A stretch of 64,000 nt of DNA from contig CM077115.1 in the NCBI GenBank assembly GCA_039619475.1, positions 153,177,774-153,241,773 on the forward strand, read 5' to 3'. A program made the translations under genes and the position numbers. Each line of letters begins with the position of its first letter. The stretch's first letter is position 1. The notes beneath the pieces are model-generated. The model had not been told where the DNA came from and did not search any database. It saw only the letters and a list, made by a program, of their open reading frames with translations. This stretch comes from Icerya purchasi (taxonomy: Eukaryota > Arthropoda > Insecta > Hemiptera > Monophlebidae). This document shows positions 44,340 to 55,606 of this stretch, piece by piece.

Positions 44340-44760
44340 TAGGAGCGCTAGTGTCGCATCACAACCCCAATTCCTGTCCCGGAGGCGAAAAGTCACCTAA
44401 GTATTTTATTCGGGAGGCAAAAATTCACCCAATTTTTTATTCCGACGCTGAAAATTCACCCAAGTTTCCCCCAAGTTTCCCCCAATTTCCCCAAATTTTC
44501 CTCAAATTTTTCCAAATTTCCTCCAAATTTCACCCTACAGGTCCCGCTCGTTTCCGATAAACCGAACCGATTATAAATTAACCCAAGTATAATGTTTAAA
44601 GCCCGAAACTAACCCAAGTCCCCACTCTTCCCTCCCGCCCACAGTGATACTGAGATTTTTCAAAATTCTACGTGTAAGTATAAAAATTCCAAAATTAACC
44701 CAAGTGTAATATTTAAAGCCCGAAACTAACCTAAACCCCCCTTCTCCCCCTTTTCCCATT
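44340..44760. repeat. C-rich subterminal repeats of element III
   Basis: Short repeats of the form GAAAATTCACCCAA, CCCAAGTTTCCCCC and CCAAATTTCC, then AAATTAACCCAAGTRTAATR units related to the 31-bp array at the palindrome centre. The right arm has the inverted copy (63,090-63,505). Element II has GAAAATTCACCCAATTAAGG at the matching distance from its own end, so this is probably a shared terminal recognition region. Confidence 0.7.
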
Positions 44761-44954
44761 CATACATATTTTTTATTTTTTATTTTTCTGAGTGTAAGTA
44801 TTATAAAATTAGTCCAAGTATATTTTATTATTTTTCTCATTACGATTATTTTTCCATCCATAAGTATTATAAAATTAGTCTAAGTATATTTCTCATTTTC
44901 TACGGTTCCAAAAATTTTTTCTTTATTCTCCGATTGTTACAAAAGCGCACTGAC

Positions 44955-45264
44955 TAGTGATGGGCAACTTCGAAATGATTCATTCGAATTATTCGATTGT
45001 TCGATAACTTCGAATGCATTCGATTGTTCCACAGTTACATTCGAAATGTTATTTCATTCGAATAATTCATTTGTATTCACAACAATCATTCGAATTAAAA
45101 TCATTCGAATCAAAATCATTTGAATCAAAATCATTTGAATTAAAATCATTCAAATTAAAATCATTCGAATCAAATCATTCGAATGAAAATCATTTGATTG
45201 TTTTTTTTTTTTTTGACGATTGTTGATTGTTTCGATTGTAAAAACATTTCGACGCACATCACTA
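44955..45264. mobile_element. hAT-type MITE, left arm
   Basis: TAGTGATGGG...ACATCACTA ends, flanks GCACTGAC and GCACTGGC, ATTCGAAT array inside. Same insertion as at 30,677 in element I and 62,582 in the right arm. Confidence 0.8.
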
Positions 45265-46502
45265 GCACTGGCAGATCACACGCTTATATCTACCATAGCG
45301 TTAGCCACCACGAAAGCGAACCATTCGATCCCGTGCACACTCTGCTCTCGATAGTTTCCCTATCGTTCATAATAATTTTTCCAAGCCTAAGTATTATAGA
45401 ATTAGTCTAAGTATATTTATTATTTTTTCTCACTTACGATTACTTTTCCATCCATAAGTATTTATGTATGTTTTCCCCGGTTCTAAAAATAAATCTATCG
45501 ATGTCTCGCCCCTCAACGAAAGCACACGCATCATTCTCACGCACGTGTCATTCGTTCGCGTTACCACTTTTTTTCAAAATTAGCCCAAGTATATTTTATT
45601 ATTTTTCTCATTACGATTATTTTCAGTCCGTAAGTATTTCTGTATGTTTTCCGAGGTTTTAAATATTAATCCGAACAAACATTCAGACTGTTGTGAAAGC
45701 ATACTATCTACCCCCCCACACAGATTCTATATTACTCTATTACGAGTTCTTCAAAAATTGATTCGAATATGTTTTTCATTTTTTTTTTTTCAATCCTAAA
45801 AATTCATTCTTTCTACCCCGCCCCCACACTTCTAAAATTACTGATCTTTCGCAATCTTTATTTATTTTATCGATTCTAAAAATTAATCAATGGTTCACTC
45901 GAAAGAGTACCGCACATTCCCACACACATATCTTCTATCACGAATTTCCCTATTGATCATGAACATTTTTTCAACGTTAGACACAATAGCATATCACATT
46001 GATCTCGCATATGTACCACATGCAGTTCTATATGTTTATTTTTTTATTAACGATCTTTATTTTTTTTTGTACCTGTATTACTTTTCCCTACACATTCATG
46101 TCATCATATACACTTAACATTATCAAAAATAATTTTAACCTTTCGAGAAAGAAAAATCTCCGATCAATAAAAAATATTTATTAACATCACAATTATTTTT
46201 AATATTATTCGTTTCGCTATAAACATAATTTTTTTATTTAATAAACTCATCCGCATCATCGATCGTTTCAATATATTGTTTCGAACGTCAATCCCTGTTT
46301 TCCAAGAATCGATAAACTCTGCAGGTATACATCTCGTCGTCGCAACAACCTTTACCTGCATGACTCGCATACCTTCAAGACCACTTGTACATTGCTCGCA
46401 CGCTATTTACCATAATTCGGTACAAGAATATTTTTCACACTCCCTCACATATGTGCATACACTCAAAGTCCTCTGTTCGTATACAAATATATTCAGCTTT
46501 CT

Positions 46503-46561
46503 CCGACGGAACAACATTTTCTGATGTAACATTCCCACTGCCGCACATAATTCAAAGGTAG
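46503..46561 (+). promoter_or_regulatory. Leader core upstream of the 332-aa gene, left arm
   Basis: ACAACATTTTCTGATGTAAC, CATTCCCACTGCCGCACA and ATTCAAAGGTAGC, 249 bases before the ATG. It has one T fewer in the T run than the element I copy, and a pyrimidine tract ending TTTTTTTAG precedes the gene. Confidence 0.55.
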
Positions 46562-46809
46562 CTAATGAGATAGACTATCGAACGGAATCATTTAAGCAGT
46601 CAGTATTAGTTTTATGTTAAACATGTCTATTTTGTCGAATCTGTGTTCACGCATTATTAAAAAATTTACGTCAACGTTAAAGAAAATAATTTCCTACGTT
46701 TTTTCTCTTTTTTTCTCTATCATTTTTTTCTGTCTTTTATCTTTTCTTTTTCTCTTTCTTTTTCTCTGTCTTTTTTTAGTGAAAAGTTTGAAATACATAT
46801 TATTCAATC

Positions 46810-47808
46810 ATGAACGCTAATATAGTTAACGTAAGCAACAACTCAAAATCAATTAAGGACATTGCAAGTGATAGCGACTCACATACGTCTTCGTCACTTC
46901 AATTACCGCAATCAGATGGTGGTTATTCTTCAACAGAATCAACATCTTCTACACATAAAATCGTTGGTCCAGTATTATTGTCAGATCAGATGGATATAGC
47001 GGAATATTTTGTAGATTTCAGCTTCCATAAGGATTCTGATTATGGTTTTCTAGTAACCGAACTAGCGATGATTAATATGTCTGGCGGGAGGTGTTTACAT
47101 ACGCTATACAAGCCAAGCAGAGCATGGTCTGCATCAAAAATGCCTCATTTACAATGCTCTTCCGTGAGTCATTACTTGAAAAACCCCTCATTATTTCCCT
47201 GTCGGGAAGAAATATTCATGGCACGTGATATATTCACAATACTGTCTGAAAAACCGAAGGTTCGCATATATATTTTAACCACTTATGCAAAACTTATATT
47301 ATGGGAACTTAACGAAAAGTCTGAATTGTTGCGTGACTTGGACTACGAACTCGTTAATATGGAGAAAGTCTTTCGAGTACCTAGTATTGATGATTTATAT
47401 CAAGAATACTCTGGTATAAGCAATCTGGTAACTTGTAAGCACTATTATGAGAATGATATTTTTCATTGTGCGATGAAAAATGTTATGGTGATGAAGACGT
47501 GGCACGATCACGTTATCCGCCCGCTGAAGCTTATGAACAATCTCAATATAAATGATTTAAGCCAGTTATTCATTACAGCCACCAAAGAAATGATAATTAC
47601 ATTATTTCCAAGTTGCATCGGGGACATTTATATATTTTTACCGGACAGATTAAAACAGGATGATACGATAAAATCATTTCTACCATGCTACGATCACGAA
47701 CATGATAAAGAATATTATATCGATGGTAATACATTACACAGGAGTACTCGAAATTGTGTCAAAGTAAAAGATTGCGACGACTGTCAACATTCAATTCATA
47801 CGGATTAA
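46810..47808 (+). CDS. 332-aa protein, left arm of element III
   Basis: Intact ORF, identical at protein level to the right-arm copy (60,037-61,035) and differing from the element I copy at a few conservative positions, for example MINMSGG for MIDMSGG and ARDIFTILSEKPKVRIYILT for ARDVFTILSEKPKARVYILT. Domain layout is as in element I: serine-rich N-terminus, exonuclease-like opening strands near residue 62, a C-x-H...H-C block near residue 210 and a terminal DCDDCQH. The lack of stops in three copies, while the neighbouring DUF8207-like gene has decayed, suggests that this gene is under selection or was recently homogenised. Confidence 0.7.
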   Translation: MNANIVNVSNNSKSIKDIASDSDSHTSSSLQLPQSDGGYSSTESTSSTHKIVGPVLLSDQMDIAEYFVDFSFHKDSDYGFLVTELAMINMSGGRCLHTLYKPSRAWSASKMPHLQCSSVSHYLKNPSLFPCREEIFMARDIFTILSEKPKVRIYILTTYAKLILWELNEKSELLRDLDYELVNMEKVFRVPSIDDLYQEYSGISNLVTCKHYYENDIFHCAMKNVMVMKTWHDHVIRPLKLMNNLNINDLSQLFITATKEMIITLFPSCIGDIYIFLPDRLKQDDTIKSFLPCYDHEHDKEYYIDGNTLHRSTRNCVKVKDCDDCQHSIHTD

Positions 47809-47935
47809 AAATTCAATAAAAGACGCGGAATTTGAAAGCTGGAGTTGTCTAGATCCTACAGAAGTTGAATACGAACATAACAATTACCTTTCAATGTACC
47901 AAAGTCAGCTGTCGCGTAGTATGTATAATATATGA
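47785..47935 (+). pseudogene. 275-aa-like tail remnant, left arm
   Basis: Same out-of-frame remnant as at 33,503 (AEFESWSCLDPTEVEYEHNN), overlapping the end of the 332-aa gene. Its presence in I and in both arms of III means the gene replacement predates the split of these elements. Confidence 0.68.
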
Positions 47936-48681
47936 AATAAAACCATATTTTTTTCTTTTACTCGCATTTTTATTTTTATTATTTCAAAATATTTTACATT
48001 GTTTTACATAAATTATAATGCATATATGTATATATGTATGGAATTTTAATATGTAATAATATACATTTCCTACATTTTATTTTATTTCATGGTCATATAA
48101 TTACTTTAAAATTATTTAGATACACCGCAGATATTATAGTACCGAACACATCATTTATTATTTCATTCTATTTCAATTAATATGTTGTATGGATGAAATC
48201 AAATCAATTTATGTAACTGTTTATTTAAATTTAAATAATCTTTTTCTTTTTCTTTTTTTTTTTTTTATCTCTCAGCATATGCATGCGTGTATATGCTTAC
48301 ATATACAAGTATGAAAAAAATTATTTTTTTATTTTTTCCTCGATATGAATGGTAAATCTACGACTTTATTTGAAAAACGGTCAAAACCTAATACATATAT
48401 TTCAAACTTTGATGGAAATTTCCGTAAAATGTTCAGTTTACACTTATTATCTTTAAAAAAAAAATTCATTATTATTCATATCGTTTAAATAGACTGATAC
48501 GACAGAGAGAGAAAATAAAAAGCTAAATTTTTACACATGAGTGAGGGAGCTGATGAAAACGTACGAGTCTTACTATTTGGAATACAGATTATGAAGGAAA
48601 TTTTTATTCAATGTTTCGTTCTAAGATTTTTCATTTTTTACATTTAAAATTTTTCAATACGAAAATATTTCGAAATCTACA

Positions 48682-49289
48682 GGAACGTCTACGAATAGTC
48701 TTCGTCATTATAGAAGCACCTGCAGATCATGTATCGACACTGCATGCGCGTAAGGGTGAGTAAATATGTGTGAATATGTGTGAACATGTGTGTGTATGTA
48801 TGCTTGAAATGTGCGAAATGGCTAATAAGAAACATCCGTTGAATCGCAACAACAGGTAGAGATCCGATTATAGAATAAGAGAGAGAGTGAGATAAATTAT
48901 GTACCTTTATTATTGCAGAACTGCACTGCAGTGGCAGACATGAAATATCCGTTAGCATCCTTTTCGAGGCAGTTTTATAAAAAAGGGAACGTCTACGAAT
49001 AGTCTTCGTCATTATAGAAGCACCTGCAGATCATGTATCGACACTGCATGCGCGTAAGGGTGAGTAAATATGTGTGAATATGTGTGAACATGTGTGTGTA
49101 TGTATGCTTGAAATGTGCGAAATGGCTAATAAGAAACATCCGTTGAATCGCAACGACAGGTAGAGATCCGATTATAGAATAAGAGAGTGAGAGTGAGATA
49201 AATTATGTACCTTTATTATTGCAGAACTGCACTGCAGTGGCAGACATGAAATATCCGTTGGCATCCTTTTCGAGGCAGTTTTATAAAAA
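48682..49289. repeat. 304-bp tandem duplication, left arm
   Basis: Two adjacent units starting GGAACGTCTACGAATAGTC (48,682 and 48,986) share GTATCGACACTGCATGCGCG, GT-rich sequence and CTGCACTGCAGTGGCAGAC. Element I has a single unit. The duplication is also in the right arm (58,556-59,163), so it predates or was copied during palindrome formation. Confidence 0.8.
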
Positions 49290-50697
49290 AGGCCGAAAAT
49301 TAGCGTTAAAACTGGATGAATGAGATAGTTGATAATAAACATACCATTAAGACCGGTATACTTGTATGTGGGCATGTGTGTGAGCGCACGGTTAAATGAA
49401 TGACAAAAGATTATTAACTGCATAGGCATTGTTAAATACAACTATACTGATTTATCCGTAAAACTAACAAATTTTACCATTGTTTTCTTTCCTTTTTTTT
49501 TTCTTTCACGTTTTACCAAAAATTCATGTTAGTTCTAAAAATATTGCTAAATTCAAATTAAATCGATCATGTTATTTTATTTTTTATTTTTGTTTCTTTA
49601 AACAATGTGTTACGATCGTATTTATCTTACTCAATCTTTTACCTAATATTCTAACGGTTTTAGACAACAGCAGAAATATGCAAGTTACCTTGGATGTATT
49701 ATATTTTATTCGTGTATATGTGTATACACGCTTTCTATACAAGCACATGCAAACATTGGATGCTGGAAATGTATGATAATATAATTTTTAAATCAATGAT
49801 TAACGTAATATTATTATTTTTTTTTTTTCACCCTGTGATATACAAAATAACATCATACTTGCTTTTACAACAATATTTAAATTCTACAAAAATAAATGTC
49901 CCCAGGGTGGGGAGTAAAAATATCATGAAGAATCACTGTTTTTTGTTTTTTTTCTTTCTTTGCTTCACAATCTTTTTTCTTTATATTATTTTTTATTTCA
50001 GAGATTTTTTAAAATAGTTTTCTTTACACTCCAATATGGAATCTGTTAATTTATTGTACATGTCATATAATATGATAAATGCTAAAATTCGGAAAGTTTT
50101 TTTAAAGAAGTAATTGACAGAAGAGTATACTTTTGAAAACAAGAGAGTGAAGAGGCTATACATATAAAGCAATATGATGCATTAAACATAACGAAAAAAA
50201 AAAACAAAAAAAAAAACAGATGAAACGTAAACACAAAGACTATTATGTTTTTTCATTAATCTATTCAATTACAACTTTTTTTCATTCATCTATATTCTAA
50301 GTTCCATCATAAGTTTTAATTTTTTATATGATGCCTACTAATTTCTATGTTTACTTAATTTATTTACTTTTCCACGAATGTTTTTAGAATTAAATTTTGA
50401 AAAAATTAAACATATTTTCGCACCTGCATCACCTATCACATTAAATACATGTAGAAATTTTCATTTCAAACACCGCCGGAAAATAACATGTTTTTTTTTT
50501 TTTTTTGATATTTTTTAAAAATTTATTCATACTCTCTCTAATTATAGCTATTTTTACTCATTTTTATATTCTACATACAATGCTTGAGGTATTAGATGAT
50601 GCAAATTCTAAATACACCATATTGCTATCACTCTGTTTATTATTTTTTTATTTGTTACTCGTTTTTTTATTATTTTCTTATGTATATGTATTAGAAT
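49290..50697. other. Non-coding spacer, left arm
   Basis: AT-rich, with T and A homopolymer tracts. Open frames (for example 49,694-50,017) are hydrophobic low-complexity translations. The mirror image lies at 57,150-58,555. Confidence 0.5.
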
Positions 50698-51135
50698 TAG
50701 TGATGTGCGATTTCGAAATGTTTTTACAATCGAAACAACCGATAATCGTCAAAAAAAAACAATTGAATGATTTTTGTGAATACGAATGAATTATTCAAAT
50801 AAAAACCGGAACCATCCGAACACAAACGAATGAAGTATTTGTTAAACATCGCCTAGATTCTTTCGAGAGAAATAACATTTCGAATGATTGTTGCAAATAG
50901 GAATGAATTATTCGAATAAAAACCGAAACTATCCGAACACAAACGAATGAAGTATTCGTTAAACATTGACTAGATTCTTCCGAGAGAAATAGCATTTCGA
51001 ATGATTGTTGTGAATACGAATGAATTATTCGAATGAAATAACATTTCGAATGCAACCACGGAACAATCGAATGCATTCAAAGTCATCGAACAATCAAATA
51101 ATTCGAATGAATCATTTCGAAGTTGCCCATCACTA
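50698..51135. mobile_element. hAT-type MITE, second family member, left arm
   Basis: Begins TAGTGATGTGCGATTTCGAA and ends AGTTGCCCATCACTA, flanked by ATTAGAAT and ATTAGAAC (8-bp duplication, one mismatch). The interior has two longer repeat units (GAATGATTGTTG, CGAATGAAGTATTYGTTAAA). The mirror copy is at 56,713-57,150; a truncated copy is in element I. Confidence 0.8.
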
Positions 51136-51384
51136 ATTAGAACCCATATGATTTTACAATAAAAAAAGTGTTTATACTCATTATTGAAGTTGAATATAGA
51201 TAATATTTACATTTAAAGGAAAAAGAAAAAGTTATTTTTATTATTCCATTCGCACGCGAAAAAAATTATGAAATGTAAAATATATATATAATTCATGTAA
51301 TATATTTACAAACGATTAACAAGAATAAAAGAAAATTAATTTAAAAAATAAATAAATATCACAAAAAATTTAAAGATGGAAAAA

Positions 51385-51567
51385 TTACAACATGTTTTCT
51401 TGTTTTTTATTATTGGATAATACATCCCATTCGAATGGAGGCTTGTAAATTCTATGAAATTGAATTTCACCATCGATACTTATTATTGAAAGTTCCTTAA
51501 TGATGTACGTATCATTATCATATTTAAAACATTGAATATCGATAATTACCTCACGTGCTACTATCAT
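51385..51567 (-). pseudogene. 276-aa gene with 674-bp deletion, left arm
   Basis: Only the first 59 codons remain (MIVAREVIIDIQCFKYDN to NNKKQEN). At about 51,390 the sequence passes directly into the 3' flank GTAATTTTTCCATC (plus strand GATGGAAAAATTACAA), so the last three quarters of the gene are gone. The right arm keeps the whole gene. Confidence 0.88.
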
Positions 51568-51707
51568 TGTTACAGTTGTTATTAAAGAGAAAAGAAAAAA
51601 AACTAAAACTTTTAATAGTAACTAAAATTTAAACGTGTGAAGAACACTAATTCGTGAAACTAATAACAAGCGAGCGAATACAGTTATTCAGAGAGTTGAC
51701 ATAATGT

Positions 51708-51763
51708 CTACCTTTGAATTAGATGCATTGGATGAAATGTTGCATCAGAAAAATGCCCTTCAA
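51708..51763 (-). promoter_or_regulatory. Leader core, left arm 276-aa gene
   Basis: Reverse complement of the module at 55,411-55,467, intact although its gene is truncated. Confidence 0.5.
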
Positions 51764-52048
51764 ACGGAGAAAGTTGATTGCATACATTGATGAATGAAGT
51801 TGTTAAGAACTTGTACATACATATACATTTTGTTTGTGGTAGTGTATGCATGTACACATGAGATCTTACATATAAGTAAGGGTCAAGATCCGGTTTTAAC
51901 AGCTGTATCAGACGATCTTAACGTGCAGCTATGTACATGCAGGGATAGACTTTAATATAATCATTATCGATGGTAAACGAGAACATTAATTCATTTTTAA
52001 ATTTTAATATATCGTCTTCCGTCACTAATAAGATAACATAAAAAACTA

Positions 52049-52878
52049 CTAACTTAACTGAATATATCCTTCTTCAACCAACTTTTCTTCAATCATTCGA
52101 ATTTCATCATCTACACCAACATTTCACACTTTTTTAGATGTATGCGATAACAATAATTACTCAACCAATTCATTAGGATCGTCTGAATAATCGATTGGTG
52201 TATCTTAATGACATACTCCGCCATCAGCACAATGCTTAGTCTTTGCTCCATCATAGTAAATTTTTACACTTGATCCATTAGACTGAAACATCGGACGTAT
52301 TATTTTTCTGTATTTAGGAAATGTAGTACCCTTTAATACACCAGTAGCACGTAAATGAGCTCTAGTACACTCAAGTATTTATTTATATAGATCTAAATCA
52401 TTATTTTGTATATTTATTCCCATCTATATGCGATACCATTAGTAAATGAAAGAGTCCGGGTGTGTAAGGAAATTTTATTTGCTTACTTCCTTTTCCTAAA
52501 TAAATTTCACCATATTTGCAGTCCCAAGAAATCAATGTCGATCCTATCAGATACTCATCAATGTTTGTATCATAGTGTATTCCATATACTTGATCATTCG
52601 GAACAAGTTCATCAAAATCTGTATGAAATGAATCTACTTCACTTATGTTAAACGACTTAGCTTTGAGTTTGTTTTTTAATATTTTCATCTTCAATTTCAG
52701 ACTCAGCGTCACTTCTCTGTTTACTATTAGACCGTTTTTGACGTTTTTACCATTGATGTATCATTTATTCCATAAGAATCTATTTTTATCTTTCAGATTT
52801 TTGTAATGCTTCATGAATTTCCAATAATGGTTTCATAATAGGTTCCAACATGATGGCTGAAGTACTTGTAATTGGTTT
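52049..52878 (-). pseudogene. DUF8207-like pseudogene, left arm
   Basis: Minus-strand counterpart of 54,296-55,125. Recognisable blocks are ITSTSAIMLEPIMKPLLEIH, SFNISEVDSFHTDFDELVPN, YGIHYDTNIDEYLIGSTLIS, YGEIYLGKGSKQIKFPYTPG and EEKLVEEGYIQLS. These match the intact protein of element II at 43,184-44,131. In-frame stops and frame changes break it, among them stops after LYK and after PNELVE. Most are shared with the right arm, with a few base differences such as GNKYTK here against GNIYTK there. Confidence 0.82.
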
Positions 52879-53010
52879 CCTGGGTATAAGTGTGTTTATG
52901 TTAGTGTGTACATGTAGGGCGTGGTTCTGCAATAATGTATCGACTGGAATAGAAATCATAAGAATATTAAGATCCTGTTTCAACAGTTTTGAAAGTGTTT
53001 GCATGCAACG
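52850..53010 (-). promoter_or_regulatory. Degenerate leader upstream of the DUF8207-like pseudogene
   Basis: On the minus strand: ACTGTTGAAACAGGATCTTA, ATTGCAGAACCACGCCCTAC and ATGTACACACTAACATAAAC, the upstream half of the leader found before the 275-aa gene. The core with AAAGGTAG is missing and coding homology starts right after ACTTATACCCAG. The mirror copy is at 54,165-54,325. Confidence 0.5.
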
Positions 53011-53307
53011 TCACATGTAGTGATGGCTGAAGCGAGTGTGTAAAAATAAAAAAATAAAAAAAAATCTTAGGCTAATTTTATAATACTTACACTCGGAAAA
53101 ATAAAAAATAAAAAATATGTACGAATGGAAAAAGGGTGAGAAGGGATGTTTAGGTTAGTTTCTGGCTTTAAATATTATATTTTGGTTAATTTCAGAATTT
53201 TTATATTTACACATAGAATTTTGAAAAAATCGTGGTATCACAAATGATCGAGACTTGCGCAGGAACGGCGCGTGCGCTTTAGAGATATGCCAGGAGGACA
53301 AACGGAG

Positions 53308-53869
53308 CTTGGGTTAGTTTTCAGCTTTAAATATTACACTTGGGTTAGTTTTCAGCTTTAAATATTACACTTGGGTTAGTTTTCAGCTTTAAATAATACA
53401 CTTGGGTTAGTTTTCAGCTTTAAATATTACACTTGGGTTAGTTTTCAGCTTTAAATAATACACTTGGGTTAGTTTTCAGCTTTAAATATTACACTTGGGT
53501 TAATTTCGGAATTTTTATATTGCGAGTAAGTATAAAAATTCCGAAATTAACCCAAGTGTAATATTTAAAGCTGAAAACTAACCCAAGTGTATTATTTAAA
53601 GCTGAAAACTAACCCAAGTGTATTATTTAAAGCTGAAAACTAACCCAAGTGTAATATTTAAAGCTGAAAACTAACCCAAGTGTATTATTTAAAGCTGAAA
53701 ACTAACCCAAGTGTAATATTTAAAGCTGAAAACTAACCCAAGTGTATTATTTAAAGCTGAAAACTAACCCAAGTGTAATATTTAAAGCTGAAAACTAACC
53801 CAAGTGTAATATTTAAAGTTGAAAACTAACCCAAGTTTAATATTTAAAGCTGAAAACTAACCCAAGCTC
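53308..53869. repeat. Palindrome centre with 31-bp tandem array
   Basis: Units AACCCAAGTGTAATATTTAA followed by AGCTGAAAACT repeat six times in the left half (reverse complement) and ten times in the right half. The halves meet at a hairpin around 53,526, where TAATTTCGGAATTTTTATA pairs with its complement across about 11 unpaired bases (TTGCGAGTAAG). Units alternate TAATATT and TATTATT variants. The array has no unique spacers. The unit resembles motifs in the subterminal region at 44,570-44,720. Confidence 0.9.
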
Positions 53870-54295
53870 CGTTTGTCCTCCTGGCATATCTCTAAAGCGC
53901 ACGCGCCGTTCCTGCGCAAGTCTCGATCATTTGTGATACCACGATTTTTTCAAAATTCTATGTGTAAATATAAAAATTCTGAAATTAACCAAAATATAAT
54001 ATTTAAAGCCAGAAACTAACCTAAACATCCCTTCTCACCCTTTTTCCATTCGTACATATTTTTTATTTTTTATTTTTCCGAGTGTAAGTATTATAAAATT
54101 AGCCTAAGATTTTTTTTTATTTTTTTATTTTTACACACTCGCTTCAGCCATCACTACATGTGACGTTGCATGCAAACACTTTCAAAACTGTTGAAACAGG
54201 ATCTTAATATTCTTATGATTTCTATTCCAGTCGATACATTATTGCAGAACCACGCCCTACATGTACACACTAACATAAACACACTTATACCCAGG

Positions 54296-55125
54296 AAACC
54301 AATTACAAGTACTTCAGCCATCATGTTGGAACCTATTATGAAACCATTATTGGAAATTCATGAAGCATTACAAAAATCTGAAAGATAAAAATAGATTCTT
54401 ATGGAATAAATGATACATCAATGGTAAAAACGTCAAAAACGGTCTAATAGTAAACAGAGAAGTGACGCTGAGTCTGAAATTGAAGATGAAAATATTAAAA
54501 AACAAACTCAAAGCTAAGTCGTTTAACATAAGTGAAGTAGATTCATTTCATACAGATTTTGATGAACTTGTTCCGAATGATCAAGTATATGGAATACACT
54601 ATGATACAAACATTGATGAGTATCTGATAGGATCGACATTGATTTCTTGGGACTGCAAATATGGTGAAATTTATTTAGGAAAAGGAAGTAAGCAAATAAA
54701 ATTTCCTTACACACCCGGACTCTTTCATTTACTAATGGTATCGCATATAGATGGGAATATATATACAAAATAATGATTTAGATCTATATAAATAAATACT
54801 TGAGTGTACTAGAGCTCATTTATGTGCTACTGGTGTATTAAAGGGTACTACATTTCCTAAATACAGAAAAATAATACGTCCGATGTTTCAGTCTAATGGA
54901 TCAAGTGTAAAAATTTACTATGATGGAGCAAAGACTAAGCATTGTGCTGATGGCGGAGTATGTCACGAAGATACACCGATCGATTATTCAGACGATCCTA
55001 ATGAATTGGTTGAGTGATTATTGTTATCGCATACATCTAAAAAAGTGTGAAATGTTGGTGTAGATGATGAAATTCGAATGATTGAAGAAAAGTTGGTTGA
55101 AGAAGGATATATTCAGTTAAGTTAG
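54296..55125 (+). pseudogene. DUF8207-like pseudogene, right arm
   Basis: The plus-strand copy starts with ITSTSAIMLEPIMKPLLEIH and ends EEKLVEEGYIQLS-TAG at 55,123. Blocks align in order with the intact element II protein. A frame change lies between the N-terminal helix and the main domain; stops interrupt the frame after DLDLYK and PNELVE. Sharing of these lesions with the left arm and with element I dates the decay before palindrome duplication. An acidic-basic linker (QKRSNSKQRSDAESEIED) is still readable. Confidence 0.82.
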
Positions 55126-55410
55126 TAGTTTTTTATATTATCTTATTAGTGACGGAAGACGATATATTAAAATTTAAAAATGAATTAATGTTCTCGTTTA
55201 CCATCGATAATGATTATATTAAAGTCTATCCCTGCATGTACACAGCTGCACGTTAAGATCGTCTGATACAGCTGTTAAAACCGGATCTTGACCCTTACTT
55301 ATATGTAAGATCTCATGTGTACATGCATACACTACCACAAACAAAATGTATATGTATGTACAAGTTCTTAACAACTTCATTCATCAATGTATGCAATCAA
55401 CTTTCTCCGT

Positions 55411-55467
55411 TTGAAGGGCATTTTTCTGATGCAACATTTCATCGAATGCATCTAATTCAAAGGTAGA
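55411..55467 (+). promoter_or_regulatory. Leader core upstream of complete 276-aa gene
   Basis: GGGCATTTTTCTGATGCAAC, TTTCATCGAATGCATC and AATTCAAAGGTAGAC, 140 bases before the ATG at 55,607. An upstream part with TTAAAACCGGATCTTGACCC lies at 55,274-55,295. Confidence 0.55.
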
Positions 55468-55606
55468 CATTATGTCAACTCTCTGAATAACTGTTTTCGC
55501 TCGCTTGTTATTAGTTTCACGAATTAGTGTTCTTCACACGTTTAAATTTTAGTTACTATTAAAAGTTTTAGTTTTTTTTCTTTTCTCTTTAATAACAACT
55601 GTAACA

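Noticed and set aside
53308..53869. 31-bp tandem units as a CRISPR array
   Set aside because: Units are contiguous with no unique spacers, and the context is an insect transposable element.
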